64,000 nt of DNA, from positions 5,529,983 to 5,593,982 of the forward strand of contig NC_134541.1 of NCBI RefSeq assembly GCF_050624435.1, written 5' to 3'. Of the stretch, positions 58,310 to 64,000 are shown piece by piece (position 1 is the first letter of the stretch; every line of letters begins with the position of its first letter). The position numbers were made by a program, and so were the translations under genes. This stretch comes from Tenrec ecaudatus. Its lineage: Eukaryota > Chordata > Mammalia > Afrosoricida > Tenrecidae. The notes below the pieces were generated by a model. The model was not told where the DNA came from. It ran no database searches and saw only the letters and a list, made by a program, of their open reading frames with translations.

Positions 58310-59960
58310 TAAAACTATTTGTGAGGGGTCACCGAGGGTATAAGAACGAGGTCAGGCCAGAAAAGAGCAAACAGGTTTAATTTGTGCTCCTGGGCAGGGT
58401 TAACAGATCCTAGCAAGGAGCCAGTGAAATCATGCCCATCTGTGGTGAAGAGCAACTTTTTAAGCTGGTCAGGAAGGGAAAGGAGAAGGGAGGGGCAGGA
58501 GCTGCAGCTGCAGGGGTTTCCTTCTGCAGCAGGAATTTCCTTTCCTTTCGTGAAATTCAGAGATGGTCTTGATCTTTCCACCAGATTCCCAAAAGATGGC
58601 TCATTGTCCTGGAGCCCTTTGAAGCTAGCTGTCTCAGTCCTATAAGAGCAGGTCAAGCTGTTCCTAAAATCCCTGACCTGTGCCTGACTCAACACTATTT
58701 TCTGCCTTTGCCCCGTTTCTTTCCGTTGCACAAACTGGGAAGTAGACTGAGGCACGAGGACAAACAATGAGAGGAAAAAGTTGAGGCTGGCACAGCTCTT
58801 TATTAGAAAAGAAGCTCCCGGATGAGGTTTCGTAGTCTAGCAAGTAGCACAGAGAAGTCCTGCCCAGTGAGGAAAGTGGTAGGTGTAATGTTTATTTGGG
58901 CTTGAAACAGAACCAAAGATCCAATTAACAAGGTTTTAGAAGCAGGCTTTATTGTGAAGGTTGTGGGCAGGTTCAGCAACTCCGGGTATTGAGCTAGTGA
59001 AGCCATGCAGTGGAAAATTTTAGCAGTGTTTTTATACCCCATGCTGGCAAGCACAGCTGGGGGCAGGGGCATGCTTACACAAGGGTTTTCAAAAGGGAAG
59101 CAGTTGTTAAACTTATCAGGGAATCCAGTAGGAGTTGAGCAGATGAGTTGACCAAGCATCCTGTTAGTAAGAACATGCCATTTTGGACCTCTGTGGTTTA
59201 CCGAAGGGAGAGGGAGGCCGGTGAGGGGCACGTTTCAAAAACTAAGGTGGAAGTGCCTGGCACAAAATGGGGTTTCTTGTGCCAAGGCCAGGCAGTAGGT
59301 TTTTAAAGGAGGGGCCGAAGAGGGTATCTTTGGGAAGAGGTTGGTGCTGCAGCTGCTGGGGATTTTCCACTACTATCATGTTTGTTCCTTAGTCTAACTG
59401 TTCAGTCTTTGCAGGCAGGGAGGAAAGGTGGTTGTTCTTGGAGCCAATTCCGAAAAAAGTTCATCAGCTTCATTTTCTGGTACAAGCAGCGAGAAGGGTT
59501 GAGGACCTTGTAAGGTAAACTGAGGCACAAGGAGACGGACAAAGATAACCGAGGAGCAAAGCTCCTGGCCAGGTTCTGAGACCTGGGCAAACAGGTCAAG
59601 GAAGCCCCGCTGAGCAGCCTGGGACTGGAGTTTTTAAAGGGGCGTGAAGAATGTCTCCAATGTGTGTAGTATGTTCGGAATGCGTGAAAACCAGCAAATG
59701 GGGGCTGGTCATTCCCAGAATTGTCCCCTTCATGCGGTTTCCCTTGTACCCCGTGCATCTGGTCTCACTTCCTGGTACGGGCTGTCTTATCTTGCCGGTC
59801 GGTTCTGGCTTGCTTTCCAGTTTGTGTGTGTGTGTGTGGGTGGGTGGGTGTTCAGCACTTGCTTTCCTGCTTCCTTCCAGACAGCCCTGACAGGCTGTCC
59901 CTGACCCAACAAAAACCACCTGACATAAGAGACCACAACCCAAGGAATCTCAACTCCTCA
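58310..59960 (-). repeat. LTR-like block, antisense, family unassigned
   Basis: The motif 'ctgaggcac(g/a)agga' occurs at 58749 and 59520, and on the minus strand each is preceded by further LTR-type sequence ('gctctttattag' at 58793 and 'caggctttattgtgaagg' at 58943 are AATAAA-type on the minus strand). This suggests two or more LTRs of one family, tandem or flanking a short internal part. The minus-strand frame 58803-59231 (142 codons) may be internal retroviral sequence but matches nothing I recognise. A GT/GGGT run lies at 59822-59850. Confidence 0.4.
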
Positions 59961-60239
59961 CACCTTCCTATGGCAGCATAAAACCCGGCACATGCCACCC
60001 TGCCCCAACTCACCCATCATCTGGGATGTCACCAGCCGCAATCTAACACACATGCGCTTCCGTACCCGTCCAAGGCCGGATTCCCACCACAAAGTTGTCA
60101 GGCTTGGGCCACTCACCGTGCCCCCACCATCAGGGGATGGGCGTTAACTTTGTGCCTTCTGCACCCGCCCCTCAACCCAAACACCCGGAAACACATGGCC
60201 CGAGTAGCCCTCTCTATGCCCCTTGTCCTGGAGTTATGT

Positions 60240-60905
60240 CACTACCTCAAACAATAAATTAGAAGTTTGGGGTCACTCACAGTGCTGCACAGCCAAGGAC
60301 CAAATGGACACAGAGCAGCCCGCAACTCCAGAGGCCAGGCCATCTCCCGCCCTTTCCCGCCCCAGAAGCGCGTCCAGAGCAGCGCGCCTTCCCCAGAGCG
60401 CGATCCAGGAACCAAGGGACGTTGAGCCCCCAGAGCGCAGCCCCGGCCACCGCCCGAACCCTCCCCTTCCGACGCTGGGCCCACCTTCCCTGCGCCTCGT
60501 GACCGCGCGGGAAAAGCCACTCGGACGTCGAGGACTCCGCGGCCGCGCTCGTGGGTCAGGCAGTCAGCGGCGCGGGCTTCCCGGGAGCCCGTTCGCACGG
60601 CGCTCAGGCTGCAGCTCCCTCGGCCGCCACAGAGCCGCCGCGGGGCAGGCGGGACTGGCCGGACAGTGGTCACCGCGTCCTCGGCTCCCGGTCCCTCCCT
60701 CAGAATACCTGCTCGTCACCGCGCAGACACTGCTCAGTGAAGCTTCCCTTCAGCTGTTCTGCCCAAGGTCCACATTGGCCACAAGTTCCAAGGCCGCTTT
60801 CTAGGAGCGCCCCAACTCGGTCCCCGGCGCGTGATGACGTCAGAGGCGCGTCCGTTCCCCAGGCCTGACGCGGGCGCCCCCTAGCGCCAGCTGGGAAGTG
60901 TGGTC
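60240..60905 (-). promoter_or_regulatory. ZNF133-like: CpG-island promoter and first exon of gene D
   Basis: CpG-dense and GC-rich; it forms one arm of an inverted duplication with 61.06-61.64 kb. A palindromic CRE, TGACGTCA, is at 60835-60842. 'ctgggaagtgtggt' at 60890-60903 resembles the ZNF143/THAP11 promoter element. A non-coding first exon probably ends at 60709 before GTATTC. Open frames up to 193 codons on either strand are by-products of GC richness and are not conserved. The island is about 5 kb upstream of gene D's ATG exon. Confidence 0.8.
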
Positions 60906-61059
60906 TCCACCAAACTTTGACGAGTGAAGTACCACCCCGGGGCTGCGTCAGGGATCGGGAAGCCCCAAATCGGCCTGCCCTTGACTAAGGGAAACAGGCG
61001 AGGGGAACAAAAACCACTCTCAACTGGGTTCTACTTCAGTAGAAAACGCTCAGTCCAAA

Positions 61060-61640
61060 CAACACTTCCCAGACAGTAGGGGGCGCCCGCGCCGTGCCTG
61101 GTGAACGACGCGCTTCGACGTCTCACGCGGCGAGGGGCGGGGCAGGGTTCTCGGAGAAAGCGGCTTCCGGAGCTTCTCCCTGGGGTGGATTTTAGAAAGG
61201 CGGAGGGGCACTTCACGGAGCAGTGGCTGTTGGGTGACGAGCAGGTATTTTGAGTGCGGGACCGGGAGCCGAGGACGGAGTGATCACCCTGTCCCGCCCC
61301 GCCTCCCCTGTGGCGGCCGAGGGAGCCGCAGCCTGAGCCCCGTGCGGACGGGCTCCGGGGAAGCCCGCGCCGCTGACTGACTGACTAGCCCGCCCGCAGG
61401 GTCCTCGACACCCGAGGGCGTCGGAGCGGAGCTGAGTTCAATGTCCCCTGGTTCCTGGGATTGGGTTTGTGGGGCGGGCGCCCTGCTCTGCACGCTCGTG
61501 TGGGGCGGGGAAAGTGTGGGAGACGGGCTGGGTCCTGGAGTGCGCTCCGAGTCCCTTCTCCGTGCTGTGGCTGGGCCAGGAGTGACCCCGAACTTTGAAT
61601 TTCGGTTTTGAGGCGGTGGACATACAGTGGGCCATGTGGG
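61060..61640 (+). promoter_or_regulatory. CpG-island promoter facing away from gene D (copy F)
   Basis: Mirror copy of island D. In the same order on the + strand it has the 'cttcccag' element, a CRE-position CGACGTCT (61116-61123, degraded), 'gtgacgagcag' with donor GTATTT at 61245, 'gccgagggagccgcagcc' and a final 'gtgaccccgaa' (61583). It should direct a first exon of a + strand gene whose leader, KRAB and finger exons would lie beyond 64 kb. The 238-codon minus-strand frame (61284-62000) is antisense shadow. Confidence 0.7.
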
Positions 61641-62105
61641 GGTGGGTGCAGACAGCACCAAGTAAACTCCCATCCCCGTTGGTGGGTGCGAGGTTAGGTT
61701 AGCAAACCTGGCAGTTTTCTGGTGGAGAGCGCTTAATTGGTGCTGCATACTTGATTGTCGTGGTGGGAATCCGGCATTGGGCGGGTAAGTAAGGTGGGCG
61801 TGTGTGTATATGATACGGGCTGGAGACAACCCAGATGGTGGTTGAGTTAGGGCAGGGCGGGTCATATTCTGTTGTAAGGTCTCTTGGGCGTGTGCGAGAG
61901 CTTGCCAGGTCTGCATACAGTTCCTAGAGATTTTAGAGGTGGGAGATATTTTGAGAACGGTTAGGAGGGCTGGCTGATCCTTCTTGTAACAATGATCCAA
62001 TTTTCCTTGGGATTGATTTGAAAAAACTGAACAGAGACCAAAAATTCAAGCATGTTCTGTTCGGGAAATGAACGACTGCAAGCTTTTTCTTAACATGGGG
62101 AAACC
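61641..62105 (+). other. Intron-like sequence after promoter F
   Basis: No gene or named repeat was recognised. This would be the first intron of copy F. Confidence 0.4.
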
Positions 62106-62135
62106 TCATTGAGTTACTCTTTTTTTTTTTTTTTT

Positions 62136-62322
62136 GGTGCACCGTTCCCAGAGGCACTGCAACACCAGGTCGATGCGTGGAGTGGACGGAGCAAGCTCCT
62201 ATTCCAACTCCCTGCTCCAAAAATCCATTTAATATATTGTCCTCAGATAGAGGATGTATCAGATATTAAACTGATAAGAACAGATACTACACTTGATCTT
62301 AGCCAAAAGGCCGAGAAGCGAT
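62136..62322 (-). ncRNA. RNU2 (pseudogene): U2 snRNA retropseudogene with poly(A) tail
   Basis: The minus strand reads a full-length U2 of 187 bases, from 'atcgcttctcggcc' at 62322 down to 'ggtgcacc' at 62136. The branch-site recognition region (GTAGTA) and an Sm-type ATTTTTGG site are intact. About seven substitutions are seen against U2 as I recall it, mainly in the 3' stem-loop. A 15-base poly(A) follows directly (T run 62121-62135). The 16-base direct repeat 'tcattgagttactctt' lies at 62106-62121 and 62323-62338. The tail and duplications show L1-mediated retroposition of the RNA. Without the U2 promoter elements upstream it is probably silent. Confidence 0.93.
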
Positions 62323-62439
62323 TCATTGAGTTACTCTTGAGACAAGTTAGCTGAGCTGGCCAACTCCCCTTTGAAACCAAAATGCCAATCTCAGTGCCAC
62401 CAGCTTGGTCCCCACTAAGCACTTCCTGGTGACAGTGAG

Positions 62440-62570
62440 TTATAGTTGGGGCTGCTAACCACAAGGTCAGCAATCAGCAACCATCAGCCACTTCCCATGA
62501 GAAAGATGAGGCTTCTCCTCCCATGAAGAGTTCAGTCTGGGACCCACAGGGGCAAATCAGGTCTACCCTT
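62440..62570 (+). repeat. AfroSINE piece, sense
   Basis: 'ggggctgctaaccacaaggt' (62448), 'gagaaagatgaggcttc' (62499) and the start of the tail. Confidence 0.75.
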
Positions 62571-62839
62571 TGTCAAAATCTGTCCAATTCCCAGTACCAA
62601 GCACCAGAACGAGGACTCGGGTTCCATCTATGCCATCGATGCACCTTTTGGCCTACCGAGTTTCCTGTTGCCGTCCAGAGTTAAACTGAGCCCATTTCTG
62701 TGGAGTTGATGCCAGTGTTATCAGAAGCCTCCGTGGCTAACAGTGTAGAAGTATGCTTCGTTGGATTTTCACTGGCTAATTATTTTAGAAGTAGATTGCC
62801 AGCCCTTTCTTCCAACTTCCTTAATTCTTCATGGGAAAA
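62571..62839. other. No recognised feature
   Basis: No gene or named repeat was recognised; the overlapping 104-codon frame (62700-63014) runs into the duplicated segment and is not conserved in the left arm. Confidence 0.4.
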
Positions 62840-63060
62840 CCAGCTCATTCTGTGGGAAGTTGCCTCTCTTATGGCTCCTTGGACTCATAATCTCCTTTCC
62901 ATCACAGTCTTGTTTTTGGAAACTGACTCTTCTTGTACGATTTCCAAATTGGTACATTGTGATTTAATGGTCCAAAGTACTGGGAAATGCGTTAGGGACC
63001 TAAATGTAGGCTAAATTTATGTGAAGGCACTGCATGCAGTTAGGGTTCCTTGTGTAGGTG
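62840..63060. other. Right arm segment of the inverted duplication
   Basis: Complement partner of 57050-57290 (see there). It marks the known outer reach of the right arm in this window. Confidence 0.75.
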
Positions 63061-63224
63061 ACAGCCTTTGGTAAACCAAATGTCTTTAGATTTGGGGATC
63101 TAATGCAAATTTCATGCATCCACCTTCCGATTCAGCATTTACTGGTGCATGGCCAGTGTTATCTCATGAATCTCTTTTTACTTCCATGTATGAATTCACA
63201 TTAAGAATGGTCACATCCCTCTGA

Positions 63225-64000
63225 AGACAAATGGGTGCATAAGCATATGTGGTGAAGAAAGCTGATGGTGCCTGGCTATCAAAAGAGATAGTGTCTGGGG
63301 TCTTAAAGGCTTGAAGGTGAACAAGCGGCCATCTAGCTCAGAAGCAAAAAAGCCCACATGGAAGAAGCACACCGGCCAGTGCGATCATGAGGTGCCAAGG
63401 GACCAGGTATAAGGCATCATGCAAAAGAAAGATATTTGTGTGTATGTATATATATGTGTATATGTATATATGTATGTGTATATATGTATATATATATATA
63501 CCATATTAAATGAAGGGGGAAGTGCAGAGTGGAGACCCAAGGCCCAAGTGTCGGCCAATGGAGATCCCCTCATAGAGGGGTTTATGAGAGGATATGGGTT
63601 AATTAGGGTGTGAGGTAGTACCGATGAACACAGCTTTCCCCCAGATCCTGGATGTTTCCTCCCCCCACCTACCATGATCCGAATTCTACCTTGCAGGGCT
63701 GGATAGGACAGAGGCTGTACACTGGTACATATGAGGGCTGGAGGCACAGGGAGTCCAGGGTGGATGATACCTTCAGGACCAAGGGTGTGAGGGACAATGC
63801 TGGGAGAGTGGAGGGTGAGTGGGTTGGAAAGGGGGAACTGATTACAAGGATCCACATGTGACCTCTTCCCTGGGAGAGGGATAGCAGAGAAGGGGGGAAG
63901 GGAGATTCCAGATAGGGCAAGATATGACAAAATAACGATGTATAAATTACCAAGGGCACATGAGGGAGGGGAAAAAAAAAGAGGACCTGATGCAAGGGGC
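63225..64000 (+). repeat. L1 3' UTR, sense
   Basis: Starts near 'gacaaatgggtgcataagc' and contains 'agagatagtgtctggggtc' (63283), a (TA)/(TG) run at 63437-63500, and 'catgatccgaattctacctt' (63672). It is cut by the window end. The 181-codon minus frame and several + frames are UTR shadow. Confidence 0.8.

Noticed and set aside
60223-60804. 193-codon + strand frame in CpG island D
   Set aside because: CpG-rich DNA lacks stop codons by chance; the frame is antisense to the first exon of gene D and not conserved in the other islands.
61284-62000. 238-codon minus frame in island F
   Set aside because: Same reason; Pro/Arg/Ser-rich low-complexity translation, and the matching position in island D has no equivalent frame.
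63385-63930. 181-codon minus frame
   Set aside because: Complement of L1 3' UTR plus a (TA)/(TG) run, giving a Tyr/Ile/Thr repeat.

Overview
This window is mammalian nuclear DNA, and the repeats point to an afrotherian, most likely a tenrec such as Echinops telfairi. Three lines of evidence support this. There are many diverged tRNA-headed SINEs whose tail matches a BovB/RTE 3' end (AfroSINE type). There are long BovB copies and afrotherian-type L1 3' UTRs. There is also a SPIN-type hAT element; from memory, SPIN was described in tenrec but not in elephant. The species is an inference; afrotherian is fairly secure.

The host content is a decaying cluster of KRAB zinc-finger genes of ZNF133 type. 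Copy A (+) has only its finger exon here (3297-4867). Copy B (+) keeps a CpG-island promoter (10.95-11.65 kb), two leader exons (17.96-18.23 kb), a KRAB exon (22.36 kb) and a finger exon (25.25-26.4 kb), but it is a pseudogene. Copy C (+, 34.8-35.5 kb) and copy E (-, 43.4-43.8 kb) are fragments. Copy D (-) looks complete: four coding exons from 55561 down to 47852 join in frame into a 652-residue KRAB plus C2H2 protein. D's CpG island (60.24-60.9 kb) faces a mirror-image CpG island on the + strand (61.06-61.64 kb). That second island should drive a copy F whose coding exons lie beyond the window.

Most of the rest is transposable elements. A class I (gammaretrovirus-like) ERV lies antisense at 11.65-15.5 kb, directly against promoter B, with gag, protease and env remnants but no recognisable polymerase. 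An ERVL-type element lies antisense at 35.6-38.5 kb with RNase H, integrase, dUTPase and LTR remnants. A mariner relic split by an LTR is at 38.56-39.74 kb, an LTR with a proline-type primer site is at 40.97 kb, and several solo LTRs are present. Two BovB copies, many L1 3' ends, two hAT MITEs with 8-bp target duplications, and a U2 snRNA retropseudogene with a poly(A) tail and 16-bp target duplications complete the set.

Functionally, only A's finger exon and gene D look able to make protein. Both would be nuclear DNA-binding factors; D carries a KRAB box expected to recruit TRIM28/KAP1 for silencing. In both, the finger array ends at a stop created inside a former finger, with dead fingers continuing downstream. 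I see no evidence of a new biochemical system. The most notable structures are the inverted-duplicated promoter, the truncated finger arrays and the well-marked transposon insertions. ERV and L1 boundaries are approximate unless a target duplication is stated.
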